This document shows positions 8,995 to 18,246 of a DNA stretch of 64,000 nt, in pieces. Below the pieces are notes generated by a model, which saw only the letters and a list, made by a program, of their open reading frames with translations, was not told where the DNA came from and made no database searches. The number at the start of each line of letters is the position of its first letter. Within the stretch, counting starts at the first letter, position 1. Source of the DNA: Altererythrobacter sp. CAU 1644 (lineage in GTDB: Bacteria; Pseudomonadota; Alphaproteobacteria; Sphingomonadales; Sphingomonadaceae); the NCBI RefSeq assembly GCF_029623755.1, contig NZ_CP121106.1, positions 1,933,001 through 1,997,000 on the forward strand, written 5' to 3'. A program made the position numbers and the translations under genes.

Positions 8995-9498
8995 CTATTT
9001 CTTGCGGCCGAAATCGACGGTCACGACATTCGAACCGTCGTCGCTTCCCTTAACGTCTGCGTCGCCGCCCTGTTCCGACCCATCGTTCTCGGCGTCCTCG
9101 TGCATTTCGGGCGCCATGTCCGGAACCGTGGCATGGAACTGCAGGCCGAAATCGACGGCCGGATCGACGAAGGCGGTGATCGCGGCGAAGGGAATAGTGA
9201 GCTTGGCCGGTACCTTGTTGAAGCTGAGGCCGACCGAGAACACCTCTTCGCCCACTTCGAGTTCCCAGAACTTGTTCTGGAGCACGATGGTCATCTCATC
9301 GGGGAAGCGTTCGCGCAGGTGCGGCGGGATCGAAACCCCGGCTGCCCCGGTCTTGAAGGTGATGTAGAAATGGTGGTTGCCCGGCAGATCGCCGCCGGTC
9401 TGCTCGATTTCGCCCAGCACGCGGCCCACGACGGCGCGCAGCGCTTCCTGCACGATCTCGTCGTAAGGGATCAGGCTGTCGGGCGTCTCGTCGCTCAT
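8995..9498 (-). CDS. sspB: SspB-family ClpXP adaptor
   Basis: A 167-aa protein from the ATG at 9498. The body (residues about 1-125) has the SspB fold signatures FYITFKT, SIPPHLRERFPDEMTIVLQ and FSVGLSFNKVPAKLTIPFAAI. It then has an acidic, flexible linker and ends VVTVDFGRKK, the short C-terminal module that docks on ClpX in alphaproteobacterial SspB. It delivers ssrA-tagged or other substrates to ClpXP in the cytoplasm. It is divergent from hisB, with about 117 bp between starts that must hold both promoters. Confidence 0.93.
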   Translation of the reverse strand: MSDETPDSLIPYDEIVQEALRAVVGRVLGEIEQTGGDLPGNHHFYITFKTGAAGVSIPPHLRERFPDEMTIVLQNKFWELEVGEEVFSVGLSFNKVPAKLTIPFAAITAFVDPAVDFGLQFHATVPDMAPEMHEDAENDGSEQGGDADVKGSDDGSNVVTVDFGRKK

Positions 9499-9615
9499 GG
9501 CCAATAGGTGGCGTTGCGGAAGGCGCGGGTCAAGCAACATTCGCTTGAGGACAGGGGAGAATATCGCCCGATAGGGGTGCTTGCGCGCACCGTCTCAGCG
9601 CCTATAGCCAACCGC

Positions 9616-10209
9616 ATGAGAACCGGCAGGATCGAGCGCAAGACCGCGGAAACCGCCATCGTCGTCGAGGTCAACCTCGACGGCACGGGCAGCTATGATG
9701 TTACGACCGGGATCGGTTTCCTCGATCACATGGTCGAACAGTTTTCGAAGCACTCGCTGATCGACGTGACGATGAAGGTCCAAGGCGACCTGCATGTCGA
9801 CCAGCATCACACGACCGAGGACAGCGCGCTCGCGCTTGGCCAGGCCCTGACCGAGGCGCTCGGCGACAAGGGCGGGATCGGGCGCTATGGCGCGACCTAT
9901 TCGCCGATGGACGAGACGTTGGCGCGCGTCGCGCTTGACATTTCGGGCAGGCCCTACCTCGTGTGGAAGGCCGGCTTCACGCAGGAGAAGCTGGGCGAGT
10001 GGGACACCGAGCTGATCGAACACTGGTTCCAGTCGGTCGCGCAGACCGCCGGGATCACCCTGCATGTCGAGCTGCTCTACGGCACCAACAACCACCACAT
10101 CTGCGAGGCGATCTACAAGGGATTCGCCCGCGCAATGGGGGTCGCGGTCGAGCAGGACCCGCGGAAGGGTGGGGCGATCCCGAGTACCAAGGGGCAGTTG
10201 GGTGGCTGA
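9616..10209 (+). CDS. hisB: imidazoleglycerol-phosphate dehydratase
   Basis: A 197-aa protein from the ATG at 9616; a longer frame back to 9508 has no initiation signal. The Mn-binding signatures [14 protein letters not shown] and NNHHICEA are all present. It catalyses step 6 of histidine biosynthesis (IGP to imidazole-acetol phosphate). It is monofunctional, without a histidinol-phosphatase domain. It opens the his operon; hisH starts inside its last codons. Confidence 0.97.
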   Translation: MRTGRIERKTAETAIVVEVNLDGTGSYDVTTGIGFLDHMVEQFSKHSLIDVTMKVQGDLHVDQHHTTEDSALALGQALTEALGDKGGIGRYGATYSPMDETLARVALDISGRPYLVWKAGFTQEKLGEWDTELIEHWFQSVAQTAGITLHVELLYGTNNHHICEAIYKGFARAMGVAVEQDPRKGGAIPSTKGQLGG

Positions 10210-10831
10210 GGTCACCGCGCTGATCGATTACGGCGCGGGCAACCTCCATTCCGTCGAGAATGCGCTCGGCAAGGCGGGCGCAAAGGTTACCGTCACCTCC
10301 GATCCCGACGTCGTGCGCGCGGCGGACCGTATCGTTCTGCCCGGCGTGGGCAGTTTCAAGGCGTGCGCCCTGGGCCTGCGCAAGGTCACCGGCATGATCG
10401 CCGCGCTCGAGGAGCGGGTGCTGGTCGGTGGCGCGCCCTTCCTCGGCATCTGCGTCGGCATGCAACTGCTGGCGACGCGCGGGCTCGAACACGGCACGAC
10501 GAAGGGGCTCCGCTGGATTGAGGGCGAGGTACACCTGATCGAGCCCTCCGACGCCAGCATCAAGGTCCCGCACATGGGCTGGAACGATGTCGCGATCATG
10601 CCCCATGCCCGGGGGCACGAGGTGATAGATGAGGGCGAAGCATACTTTCTCCATTCCTACCATTTCGCGGCAACCGACCCGCACACGATCGCGGCGATGA
10701 CCGATCACGGCGAGGGGCTGGTCGCTGCCGTTGCGCGCGACAATATCCTCGGCGTGCAGTTCCATCCCGAAAAGAGCCAGGCCTATGGTATTGCGATGCT
10801 CGAACGTTTTCTCAATTGGGACCCGAGATGA
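10202..10831 (+). CDS. hisH: imidazole glycerol phosphate synthase, glutaminase subunit
   Basis: A 209-aa protein from a GTG at 10202 that overlaps the end of hisB by 8 nt. It is a class I glutamine amidotransferase with the oxyanion strand LPGVGSF, the nucleophile Cys in GICVGMQLL, and the His/Glu of the triad in VQFHPEKS. The early motif DYGAGNLHS is typical of HisH. It supplies ammonia from glutamine to HisF. The overlap indicates translational coupling to hisB. Confidence 0.97.
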   Translation: MAEVTALIDYGAGNLHSVENALGKAGAKVTVTSDPDVVRAADRIVLPGVGSFKACALGLRKVTGMIAALEERVLVGGAPFLGICVGMQLLATRGLEHGTTKGLRWIEGEVHLIEPSDASIKVPHMGWNDVAIMPHARGHEVIDEGEAYFLHSYHFAATDPHTIAAMTDHGEGLVAAVARDNILGVQFHPEKSQAYGIAMLERFLNWDPR

Positions 10832-11556
10832 TTGTTTTTCCTGCGATTGACCTCAAGGGTGGCGAAGTCGTCCGGCTGGCCGAAGGCGACATGGCGCGCG
10901 CGACCGTCTATGGCGATAACCCCGCGGCGCAGGCGATGCTCTTCGCCGAGGCGGGGGCGGAACATCTCCATGTGGTCGATCTCGACGGGGCGTTTGCAGG
11001 CGAGAGCCGCAATGCCGATGCCGTGCAGGCGATCATCGAGCAGTTCCCCGGCTACGTCCAACTCGGCGGCGGCATCCGCACGCCTAAAGCGGTCGAATTC
11101 TGGTTCAACCTCGGAGTGGCGAGGATCGTGATCGGCTCGGCCGCGCTCAAGGACCCCGATTTCGTCAAGGCGATGGCGCGCGAGTGGGAAGGCGGCATTG
11201 TCGTCGCCGTCGATGCGCGCGACGGCATGGTCGCAACCGAAGGCTGGGCCGAAGTTTCGGACGTTTCCGTTGTCGACATGGCCCGCCGGTTCGAGGATGC
11301 GGGCGTCGCCTCGTTGCTGTTCACCGATATCGGGCGCGACGGCTTGCTCAAGGGCTGCAACATCGATGCGACGCTCGATCTCGCGCGGCGGGTCGATATT
11401 CCTGTCATCGCCAGCGGCGGGGTGAAGGGCCTCGACGATATCCATGTCCTCGCCCTGCATGCGCATGAGGGGATCGAGGGCGTGATCACCGGCCGCGCGC
11501 TCTACGAGGGGCGGCTCGATCTCGCCACCGCGATTGCGATCGGGGCGCGCGAATAG
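10828..11556 (+). CDS. hisA: phosphoribosylformimino-5-aminoimidazole carboxamide ribotide isomerase
   Basis: A 242-aa TIM barrel starting at an ATG that overlaps the hisH stop (ATGA). The catalytic Asp lies in FPAIDLKGG (about residue 7) and the partner Asp in FTDIGRDG. Phosphate-binding Gly motifs QLGGGIR and ASGGVKG are also present. It isomerises ProFAR to PRFAR, the substrate of HisHF. Two GGG/SGG half-barrel repeats are visible, as in HisF. Confidence 0.97.
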   Translation: MIVFPAIDLKGGEVVRLAEGDMARATVYGDNPAAQAMLFAEAGAEHLHVVDLDGAFAGESRNADAVQAIIEQFPGYVQLGGGIRTPKAVEFWFNLGVARIVIGSAALKDPDFVKAMAREWEGGIVVAVDARDGMVATEGWAEVSDVSVVDMARRFEDAGVASLLFTDIGRDGLLKGCNIDATLDLARRVDIPVIASGGVKGLDDIHVLALHAHEGIEGVITGRALYEGRLDLATAIAIGARE

Positions 11557-11558
11557 TC

Positions 11559-11978
11559 ATGTCGCTGTTCACGATCATCGGCTTCATCATCTTCGGCGTA
11601 GTGGTCGTGATGCTGCTCAAGAACAAGCTTGCGGACAGCCCGAGCATGATCGTGACCGGCCCTGGGGTGCTCAAGACCCATGATGTCGAGTGCCGCTTCC
11701 GCAATGGCGCAACGCGCTACGGCAAGCTGGCCCAGGATCGCTGGAGCGACGGGCAGGAGCGATTCAGCCTGGTCCTGCGCGATCTTCCGCCAGGCGATGA
11801 ACCGGTTCGTCTGTTCCGCGGCGAGGCCCTGATCTCCGAGTTCGAGCGGAACGGCAGCACGCTCGAGTTTCGCTGGAAGGGCATGAGCAGCGAGGCGATC
11901 CCGCAATTCGAGATCGGCGAACAGCTGAGGGTCGAGGTTGGCAGCCTGGAGCTGACCGGAACGGTGGAGGCCGACTAA
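11559..11978 (+). CDS. small membrane-anchored hypothetical protein inside the his operon
   Basis: A 139-aa protein beginning [21 protein letters not shown]: one N-terminal transmembrane helix with a short periplasmic start, followed by a roughly 115-residue soluble domain rich in beta-type residues and acidic pairs. It has no Cys and no recognisable catalytic motif. It starts 2 nt after hisA, and its TAA shares an A with the hisF ATG, so it is fully embedded in the operon. No histidine-pathway role is evident; it may be an inherited passenger. I do not recognise the family. Confidence 0.8.
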   Translation: MSLFTIIGFIIFGVVVVMLLKNKLADSPSMIVTGPGVLKTHDVECRFRNGATRYGKLAQDRWSDGQERFSLVLRDLPPGDEPVRLFRGEALISEFERNGSTLEFRWKGMSSEAIPQFEIGEQLRVEVGSLELTGTVEAD

Positions 11979-12742
11979 TGACCGTCCGTATTCGCGTCAT
12001 CCCCTGCCTCGACGTGGCCGATGGGCGCGTGGTCAAGGGCGTCAACTTCGTCGATCTCAAGGATGCGGGCGACCCGGTCGAGCAGGCCCAGGCCTATGAC
12101 GCGGCGGGGGCGGATGAGCTGTGCTTTCTCGACATCTCGGCCAGCCACGAGGGGCGCGGCACGCTGCTCGATATCGTGCGGCGCACGGCCGAGGTCTGCT
12201 TCATGCCGCTGACTGTGGGCGGCGGGGTGCGAAGCGTCGAGGATGCGCGCGCGCTGCTGCTCGCCGGGGCGGACAAGGTCGCGATCAACTCGGCTGCCGT
12301 GGCGCGACCGGAGCTGATCGGCGAGATTGCTGCTAAGTTCGGCAGCCAGTGCGTGGTGGCAAGCGTCGATGCGCGGCGCGTCGGCGAAGGCAAATGGGAG
12401 ATCTTCACCCATGGCGGGCGAGAGGCCACCGGGATCGACGCGGTCGAATACGCCCGGAAAGTCGCCGAACTGGGCGCGGGCGAACTGCTCGTCACCTCGA
12501 TGGATGGCGACGGGACGCAGGCCGGCTATGACCTCGAACTGACGCGCACCATCGCGGATGCGGTCAATATCCCGGTGGTCGCCAGCGGCGGCGTCGGCAA
12601 CTTGCAGCACCTCGTCGATGGGGTCACCGAAGGGCATGCGAGTGCCGTGCTCGCCGCCTCGATCTTCCACTTCGGCACGCATTCGATCGCCGAGGCGCAC
12701 GAGGCGCTGCGCGCAGCGGGCTTGCCCGCGCGCGGGGTTTGA
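11978..12742 (+). CDS. hisF: imidazole glycerol phosphate synthase, cyclase subunit
   Basis: A 254-aa TIM barrel. The catalytic Asp pair is in [14 protein letters not shown] (about residue 11) and ASVDARR. It also has LTVGGGVRS and ASGGVGN phosphate-binding loops and TSMDGDGT. It forms IGP and AICAR from PRFAR and the ammonia channelled from HisH. Its ATG overlaps the preceding stop (TAATG). The C-terminus ends in a short Ala/Gly/Arg tail. Confidence 0.98.
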   Translation: MTVRIRVIPCLDVADGRVVKGVNFVDLKDAGDPVEQAQAYDAAGADELCFLDISASHEGRGTLLDIVRRTAEVCFMPLTVGGGVRSVEDARALLLAGADKVAINSAAVARPELIGEIAAKFGSQCVVASVDARRVGEGKWEIFTHGGREATGIDAVEYARKVAELGAGELLVTSMDGDGTQAGYDLELTRTIADAVNIPVVASGGVGNLQHLVDGVTEGHASAVLAASIFHFGTHSIAEAHEALRAAGLPARGV

Positions 12743-12757
12743 ACCAAAGGATCTGCG

Positions 12758-13072
12758 ATGGACACGCTGAAGCGCCTCGAACAGGTCATCGCCGAACGGC
12801 GCAATGCCTCGCCGGACGAGAGTTATGTCGCCAGGCTCAATGCCGAGGGCATCGAGAAGATCGCACAAAAGCTGGGCGAGGAGGCGATCGAGGCGGTGAT
12901 CGCCAGCCTGTCCGGATCGCGCGAAGAGGTCGTGACCGAAAGCGCAGACCTGCTGTTTCACCTGATGGTTCTGCTGCAGGCGCGCCGCATCAAGCTGGAC
13001 GAGGTCTTGGCCGAACTCGATCGGCGTGACGGCGTATCCGGCCTCGAGGAAAAAGCCAGCAGGAGCGAGTAG
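12758..13072 (+). CDS. hisE: phosphoribosyl-ATP pyrophosphatase
   Basis: A 104-aa all-helical protein of the MazG-like superfamily. It has the Mg-binding KLGEEAIEAVIA and ESADLLFHLMVLL helices. It hydrolyses PR-ATP to PR-AMP, step 2 of histidine synthesis. It is separate from HisI, as usual in alphaproteobacteria. It follows hisF by 15 nt and ends the his part of the operon; the HIT gene starts 2 nt later. Confidence 0.96.
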   Translation: MDTLKRLEQVIAERRNASPDESYVARLNAEGIEKIAQKLGEEAIEAVIASLSGSREEVVTESADLLFHLMVLLQARRIKLDEVLAELDRRDGVSGLEEKASRSE

Positions 13073-13074
13073 AG

Positions 13075-13455
13075 ATGCCGATCGACGCGACCCAGCCCTA
13101 TGACGACAACAATATCTTCGCCAAGATCCTGCGCGGCGAAATCCCGTCGAACAAGGTCTATGAAGACGACTGGGCCTTCGCCTTCGAAGACATCAATCCG
13201 CAGGCCGAAATCCATACGCTGGTGATCCCCAAGGGGCGCTATGTGAGTTGGGACGATTTCTCCGCCAGGGCATCGGCCGATGAGATCGCCGGTTTCGTGC
13301 GAGCCGTGGGCGAGGTTGCCCGCGCCAAGGGACTGGTCGAGCCGGGTTATCGCCTGCTCGCCAACGTCGGTGGGCACGGCCATCAGGAAGTGCCGCATCT
13401 GCACGTGCATATCTTCGGCGGGCATCCGCTCGGCCCGATGCTGATGCGCAGATAG
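13075..13455 (+). CDS. HIT-family nucleotide hydrolase
   Basis: A 126-aa histidine-triad protein. The catalytic motif HLHVHIFGG lies near residue 112, and the N-terminal part IFAKILRGEIPSNKVYED is typical of the Hint branch (purine nucleoside phosphoramidases). It is cytoplasmic. It begins 2 nt after hisE, so it is co-transcribed with the histidine operon, a common arrangement in this group. A role outside histidine synthesis is likely. Confidence 0.93.
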   Translation: MPIDATQPYDDNNIFAKILRGEIPSNKVYEDDWAFAFEDINPQAEIHTLVIPKGRYVSWDDFSARASADEIAGFVRAVGEVARAKGLVEPGYRLLANVGGHGHQEVPHLHVHIFGGHPLGPMLMRR

Positions 13456-13535
13456 GTATTCGTCGCAGGCCAGAGTCGCTTCGTCGGAATGGCTTGCCGC
13501 GGGACTCGCGCCTCCGCTAAGGCGCTGACCGACAA

Positions 13536-13991
13536 ATGAGCGCTCGTCCCCATCCTCCCGGCGGCTGTTTCGACGGACCGCGGCACCTCTATGCGGTGCG
13601 CGTCTATTACGAGGACACCGACCTTTCGGGCATCACCTATCATGCCAATTACCTGCGCTGGTTCGAACGCGCCCGCAGCGACCTTCTGCGCATGCTCGAC
13701 ATCGACCAGCGCGGCGCGATCGAGGAAGGCGAGGGCGCCTATGCCGTGTCCGAGATCAATCTCAAATACCTCCGCCCCGCCAAGCTCGATGACGACGTGG
13801 TGATCGAAACGCGCTGCACCGAGATGGGTGCAGCTAGTTGTCGCATGCACCAGAAGGCTTTTCGTGGCGAAGAACTGCTCGCCGAGGCACAATTGCGCGT
13901 CGGCTTCGTTGCACCCGATGGAAGGCCGCGCCGTCAGCCGGGCGAATGGCGCGCCGCGTTCACGAATTTCATGGAAGACAATCTCGCATGA
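13536..13991 (+). CDS. ybgC: tol-pal system-associated acyl-CoA thioesterase
   Basis: A 151-aa hotdog-fold thioesterase. The motif YYEDTDLSGITYHANYL contains the catalytic Asp and the Tyr/His positions conserved in YbgC, followed by WFERARSDLL. It hydrolyses short- or medium-chain acyl-CoA and is linked to envelope lipid handling. As the first tol-pal gene it overlaps tolQ by 4 nt. About 80 bp separate it from the HIT gene; no strong terminator is visible there. Confidence 0.95.
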   Translation: MSARPHPPGGCFDGPRHLYAVRVYYEDTDLSGITYHANYLRWFERARSDLLRMLDIDQRGAIEEGEGAYAVSEINLKYLRPAKLDDDVVIETRCTEMGAASCRMHQKAFRGEELLAEAQLRVGFVAPDGRPRRQPGEWRAAFTNFMEDNLA

Positions 13992-14689
13992 CCTCCACGC
14001 TTTCGCTTCTCTCGGTCGGTGGATCGAGCCGTCTCGATCCGATCGACCTGTTCCTGCAGGCCGATATCGTGGTGCAGGCGGTGATGGCCGGCCTGATCCT
14101 CGCCAGCATCTGGGTGTGGATGATCATCGTCTCCTTCAGCCTGCGAATGGGCAAGCTGGAGAAGAAATCGCGCAGCTATGAGGAAGAGTTCTGGGAAAGC
14201 CAGGATCACGAACGGATGCTGGGCAAGCGCGCGCGTGCCGACCTTCCCACGGCCCGCGTGGCCGGGGCGGGGCTGGACGAATGGCAGCGCTCGACCAAGA
14301 CCCAGGCGGTCGACCGCGACGGCGTGCGTCAGCGGCTCCATACCGCCATGGAGAGCCGCGTGGCGCAGGAAGCCGACGATCTGGCCGAGCGGCTGAACTT
14401 CCTCGCCACCACCGGTTCGGTCGCGCCCTTCGTCGGGCTGTTCGGCACCGTGTGGGGCATCATGAACAGCTTCTTCCAGATCGGCGCGCAGGAAAGCTCC
14501 TCGCTCGCGGTCGTGGCGCCCGGCATTTCGGAGGCATTGTTCGCGACTGCCATCGGTCTGTTCGCGGCGATCCCCGCCGTTATCGCCTACAACCGTTTCA
14601 GCCACCGGGTGAACCGCTATGAAGCGCGGCTGCACCGGTTTGCCGACAAGTTCCACGCGGGCCTGTCGCGCGAGCTGGATAAAGCCTGA
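13988..14689 (+). CDS. tolQ: Tol-Pal inner-membrane proton-channel subunit TolQ
   Basis: A 233-aa MotA/TolQ/ExbB family protein from the ATG at 13988, which overlaps the ybgC stop. The first transmembrane helix is at about residues 28-50, then a large cytoplasmic loop, then two helices around VAPFVGLFGTVWGIMNSF and SEALFATAIGLFAAIPAVIAYN. With TolR it uses the proton-motive force to drive TolA, which supports outer-membrane constriction at division. Its stop overlaps the tolR start. Confidence 0.96.
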   Translation: MTSTLSLLSVGGSSRLDPIDLFLQADIVVQAVMAGLILASIWVWMIIVSFSLRMGKLEKKSRSYEEEFWESQDHERMLGKRARADLPTARVAGAGLDEWQRSTKTQAVDRDGVRQRLHTAMESRVAQEADDLAERLNFLATTGSVAPFVGLFGTVWGIMNSFFQIGAQESSSLAVVAPGISEALFATAIGLFAAIPAVIAYNRFSHRVNRYEARLHRFADKFHAGLSRELDKA

Positions 14690-15165
14690 TGGCGATGGGT
14701 ATCGCCCAGGTCGGAGGACGGACGCGCCGGTCGCGCCGCGCGCCTATGGCCGAGATCAACGTCACGCCCTTCGTCGACGTGATGCTCGTGCTGCTGATTA
14801 TCTTCATGGTCACGGCACCTCTGCTCACCTCGGGCGTGCCGATCGAACTGCCCGACAGCCGTGCCAACCCGATTGACCAGACGCCCGACCAGGTGACGAT
14901 CAGCATCGATAGCGAAGGCTATGTCTTCATCGACGACACCCGCGTGCCGGTGGGCGGCTTGCCCGAAGCGCTTGAGCGGCTCGACCGCGGTGGCGACGGC
15001 AATGGCCCGATCATTGTGCTGCGCGGCGACCGCGCGCTCGATTACGGCCGCGTGATGGCGGTGATGGGCGAGCTCAACCGGGCTGGGTTCAATTCGATTT
15101 CGCTGGTGACCAACTCCGGTGCGCGACAACCGGCCGTCAGCAGCGGTTCAGACGCCGAGGAATAG
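14689..15165 (+). CDS. tolR: Tol-Pal system protein TolR
   Basis: A 158-aa ExbD/TolR protein. A short cytoplasmic N-terminus with MAEINVTPFVDVMLVLLIIFMV gives the single transmembrane helix with the conserved Asp of the proton path. It is followed by PIELPDS and a periplasmic domain. It starts on the last base of tolQ. It is the partner of TolQ in the energised complex. Confidence 0.96.
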   Translation: MAMGIAQVGGRTRRSRRAPMAEINVTPFVDVMLVLLIIFMVTAPLLTSGVPIELPDSRANPIDQTPDQVTISIDSEGYVFIDDTRVPVGGLPEALERLDRGGDGNGPIIVLRGDRALDYGRVMAVMGELNRAGFNSISLVTNSGARQPAVSSGSDAEE

Positions 15166-15175
15166 CCGAGGAGCA

Positions 15176-15946
15176 ATGGAAGCGACGCAGTTTCGCAGGG
15201 AGGAAAGAATAGGCCTGGGCATTGCCCTGGGGCTGCACCTGCTGCTGGCCGCTGTCCTGATGATCCAGCCTTCGCGCACCGAAGTGCTCGACATTCCCGA
15301 ACGCATGACCGTCAGCCTGGCAGAAGAAGTCGGGCTCGAGGCGACCGCGCCCGAGCCGGTGCCGGAAAGCCGCGCGTCGATTGCCCCGACCTTGGCCGAC
15401 GAACCCGCACCCACGGTCGATCAGCCGCGCCCCCAACCGAGTGCCACCGTACAGCCCGACCGCAATGCGATCACCTCGCCCAGGCCGCGCAATACGCCGC
15501 AGCCGCGCGCTACCAGTTCGCCCAAGCCTGCCACGGGCGGGGGCAGCCGGGTCGGCAATGATTTTCTCGGCGGGGCAGGCAGCTCGACCAGGACCGACGA
15601 GACGCGCATTCCCGCCTCGCAGATCGGTGCGAGCGCCAAGGCCAGCCTGCAGCAGGCGCTCGCGCGCCAGATCAGGCCGCATTGGAACGCGCCGTCGGGC
15701 GTCGACGTGGAACTGCTCGTCACGCTACTCGATTTCGACCTCGACGAGGACGGCCGCCTCAAGGGGCGACCGACCGTGCGCGGCCAGTCAGGTATCAACG
15801 AATCAAATCGCCCGCAGGCGAACATTCACGCCGAACGAGCAATCGCGGCCGTCATTAAGGCGGCTCCGTTTGATCTGCCCCCCGAGTATTACAACGCATG
15901 GAAGTCGATCCGCGGCGCCCGTTTCGATAGGAATTTGTCTCGATGA
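15176..15946 (+). CDS. tolA: Tol-Pal system protein TolA
   Basis: A 256-aa protein from the ATG at 15176. An N-terminal transmembrane helix (about residues 12-30), a Pro/Ala/Arg-rich periplasmic linker (about 50-130) and a C-terminal TonB/TolA-like domain (IRPHWNAPSGVDVELLVTLL onward) match TolA. The linker is short and proline-rich, not the long Lys/Ala helix of enterobacteria, as is usual in alphaproteobacteria. It overlaps tolB by 4 nt. It spans the periplasm and connects TolQR to TolB/Pal. Confidence 0.92.
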   Translation: MEATQFRREERIGLGIALGLHLLLAAVLMIQPSRTEVLDIPERMTVSLAEEVGLEATAPEPVPESRASIAPTLADEPAPTVDQPRPQPSATVQPDRNAITSPRPRNTPQPRATSSPKPATGGGSRVGNDFLGGAGSSTRTDETRIPASQIGASAKASLQQALARQIRPHWNAPSGVDVELLVTLLDFDLDEDGRLKGRPTVRGQSGINESNRPQANIHAERAIAAVIKAAPFDLPPEYYNAWKSIRGARFDRNLSR

Positions 15947-17328
15947 AAAAGCTCATTCTCGCTCTCGCATTCGTGGCGGCGCCGCTCGCCGCGCAGAACC
16001 AGGACCTCGGCCAACCCGCTCCCGAAGGTGGCGAGGTCGAGACGCTGGGCGAGGCTGAAGACGGGCTGACCTTCACTGTCACCGACGAAAGCGACTGGCA
16101 GGACCTGGGCATCGCGATCCCCGGCTTTGCCACCGATAGCGATCAGCCGACCCCCGCCAATTCCGATGGCACTGCCGCGCTAGGGCGCGAGGTGGCGCGC
16201 GTCATCACCGCGAACCTGCGCAACAACGGCCTGTTCAAGCCGGTCGGCCCCGACAGCCTGCCGCAGCCCAGCTTTGCCGAGATCACGGCGCCTAGCTGGG
16301 GCAGCTGGAGCGGGCGCGGCGCGGAAATGCTGGTCCACGGATATGTCCGCGCGCGCAGCGACGGGCGGCTGCTGTTCGGCTGTTATCTCTATGACGTGGC
16401 GCTGCAGGACGAGCTGGTGCGCGAGGGCTGGGTCGTCCCACCGGCCGACTGGCGCCGTGCGGCGCATAAGTGTTCGGACCTGATCTACGCCCGGCTGACC
16501 GGCGAAAGCCCGTTCTTCGATAGCCGCATCGCCTATATTGCCGAGACCGGCCCCAAGGATCGCCGGGTCAAGCGGCTCGCGATCATGGACAGCGACGGCG
16601 CCAACCATCGCTTCCTGACGCTGGGAAGCGCTACTGCGCTGACCCCGCGCTATTCGCCCGACTACAAGAAACTGCTCTACCTTTCCTATGTCGACGGCAA
16701 TCCGCGCATCTATGTCTATGACATTGGCACCGGCCGCCAGACGCTGGTGGCGCAGACCGGCAATCCGACGCTGGCCCCGCGCTGGAGCCCCGATGGCCGC
16801 CATATCCTCTATTCGATGGCGATTGCGGGCAATACCGACATCTACCGCGTTCCTGCGACCGGAGGCCGGAGCGTGCGGCTGACCGACACGCCGGGGATCG
16901 ACATCGGCGGCTCCTATTCACCCGACGGCAGCAGGATCGTTTTCGAGAGCGACCGTTCGGGCAGCCAGCAATGCTATGTGATGAATGCCGACGGATCGAA
17001 CCAGCGGCGCATCAGCTTCGGCGGTGGCCGTTGCGCTACGCCCGAATGGAGCCCGCGCGGCGACCAGATCGCCTTCACCCGCATCGCCGGCGACTTTAAT
17101 ATCGCCGTGATGTCACCTTCCGGCGGCAATGTGCGAACTCTTACCAATGGCTGGCAGGACGAGGCACCCACCTGGGCGCCCAACGGCCGGATCATCCAGT
17201 TCTTCCGGACCGAGCGAAACTCGGGCCGGTCGAATCTCTACCAGGTCGACCTGACCGGTCGTAATGAACGGAAACTGCCGACGCCGGTCGACGCGTCGGA
17301 CCCGGCGTGGGGACCGATTCTCCCCTGA
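15943..17328 (+). CDS. tolB: Tol-Pal periplasmic beta-propeller protein TolB
   Basis: A 461-aa protein with a cleavable signal peptide (MKKLILALAFVAAPLAAQ) and an N-terminal alpha/beta domain with FKPVG. Five or more propeller repeats follow, with the TolB/WD40-like pattern L-x-PRYSPDYKKLLY, APRWSPDGRHILY, GGSYSPDGSRIVF, TPEWSPRGDQIAF and APTWAPNGR. It binds Pal and TolA in the periplasm. It overlaps tolA by 4 nt and is followed by pal after 67 bp. Confidence 0.97.
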   Translation: MKKLILALAFVAAPLAAQNQDLGQPAPEGGEVETLGEAEDGLTFTVTDESDWQDLGIAIPGFATDSDQPTPANSDGTAALGREVARVITANLRNNGLFKPVGPDSLPQPSFAEITAPSWGSWSGRGAEMLVHGYVRARSDGRLLFGCYLYDVALQDELVREGWVVPPADWRRAAHKCSDLIYARLTGESPFFDSRIAYIAETGPKDRRVKRLAIMDSDGANHRFLTLGSATALTPRYSPDYKKLLYLSYVDGNPRIYVYDIGTGRQTLVAQTGNPTLAPRWSPDGRHILYSMAIAGNTDIYRVPATGGRSVRLTDTPGIDIGGSYSPDGSRIVFESDRSGSQQCYVMNADGSNQRRISFGGGRCATPEWSPRGDQIAFTRIAGDFNIAVMSPSGGNVRTLTNGWQDEAPTWAPNGRIIQFFRTERNSGRSNLYQVDLTGRNERKLPTPVDASDPAWGPILP

Positions 17329-17395
17329 ATGAGTTTGAAGTAGTAGTCACAGGGGCACCACCCCCGCTTGGCCCCTTGGGAAAGGACGATCCGTT

Positions 17396-17908
17396 ATGAA
17401 TACGCGTTTTGCAGCCGTTATGCTCCTGGCCGGCTCCACTGGGCTCGCCGCCTGCTCGAAGAAGGCCCCCGAAGAACTGCCGCCGCCGCCGGTGGAAACC
17501 TCGGCCCCGACCACGGTCGACACGACCCCATCCGGCCCGGTTCTCGGCACGCAGGCGCATTTCGAGAATGCGGTCAACGGGCAGAACGTGATCTACTTCG
17601 ACACCGACCGCTACAATATCGACAGCGCGGATGCTGCCGCCCTGCAGACCCAGGCGCAATACCTCGGCCAGTATTCGCAGATCCGTATCACCATCGAAGG
17701 CCATGCCGACGAACGCGGCACGCGCGAATACAACCTCGCGCTGGGCGAACGGCGTGCCAATGCGGCGAAGAACTATCTCGTCGGGCTCGGCATCGATGCG
17801 AGCCGGATCACCACCGTCAGCTACGGCAAGGAGCGGCCCGTTGCGCTCGCTTCGAACGAAGCCGCCTGGGCGCAGAACCGTCGCGCGGTCAGCGTGGTAA
17901 TCAACTGA
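17396..17908 (+). CDS. pal: peptidoglycan-associated lipoprotein Pal
   Basis: A 170-aa protein with a lipoprotein signal ending GLAAC (lipidated Cys near residue 20), a Pro-rich spacer and an OmpA-type peptidoglycan-binding domain. The domain motifs are VIYFDTDRYNI, IEGHADERGTREYN, LGERRANAAKNYL and NRRAVSVV. It anchors the outer membrane to the wall and binds TolB. A clear AAGGA precedes the ATG. It ends the tol-pal operon and is convergent with the small gene at 17909. Confidence 0.97.
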   Translation: MNTRFAAVMLLAGSTGLAACSKKAPEELPPPPVETSAPTTVDTTPSGPVLGTQAHFENAVNGQNVIYFDTDRYNIDSADAAALQTQAQYLGQYSQIRITIEGHADERGTREYNLALGERRANAAKNYLVGLGIDASRITTVSYGKERPVALASNEAAWAQNRRAVSVVIN

Positions 17909-18076
17909 TCAGTTGAAGAAAGACGGCTGGGGCAGGTCGAGCGACGGCGCATCGACCTGCACCGGCACAAACGCCTCGCCGCCGCCCAGGCCGCCATGGT
18001 CGGGCGTGTGCAGCAGCACCATCGCCGCCATGGCGAAGGTTGCGAATGCGCTGGAAAGGGCGAGTTGCTTGCTCAT
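17909..18076 (-). CDS. small hypothetical protein, possibly exported
   Basis: A 55-aa frame from the ATG at 18076 beginning MSKQLALSSAFATFAMAAMVLL, a short basic start and a hydrophobic helix that could be a signal peptide or membrane anchor. A Gly-rich, Pro-rich tail follows. It abuts pal with no gap between stop codons. The ribosome site is weak. I do not recognise it; coding status rests on composition and its neat fit between pal and the J-domain gene. Confidence 0.5.
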   Translation of the reverse strand: MSKQLALSSAFATFAMAAMVLLHTPDHGGLGGGEAFVPVQVDAPSLDLPQPSFFN

Positions 18077-18246
18077 CAATGGTCTCGTGTCGCGCCGATA
18101 GGGCGTAGATATGAATATACTGTTGCAATGCAACATTTCACTTCGAAACTGGTTCCCACGCCTTCCATTCCCGCACAACGATCCCTAGACTAGCGCCATG
18201 ATGGCCGGACGAACGACATTTGCGATGGCGCCTGGGGTGCCCTTTC

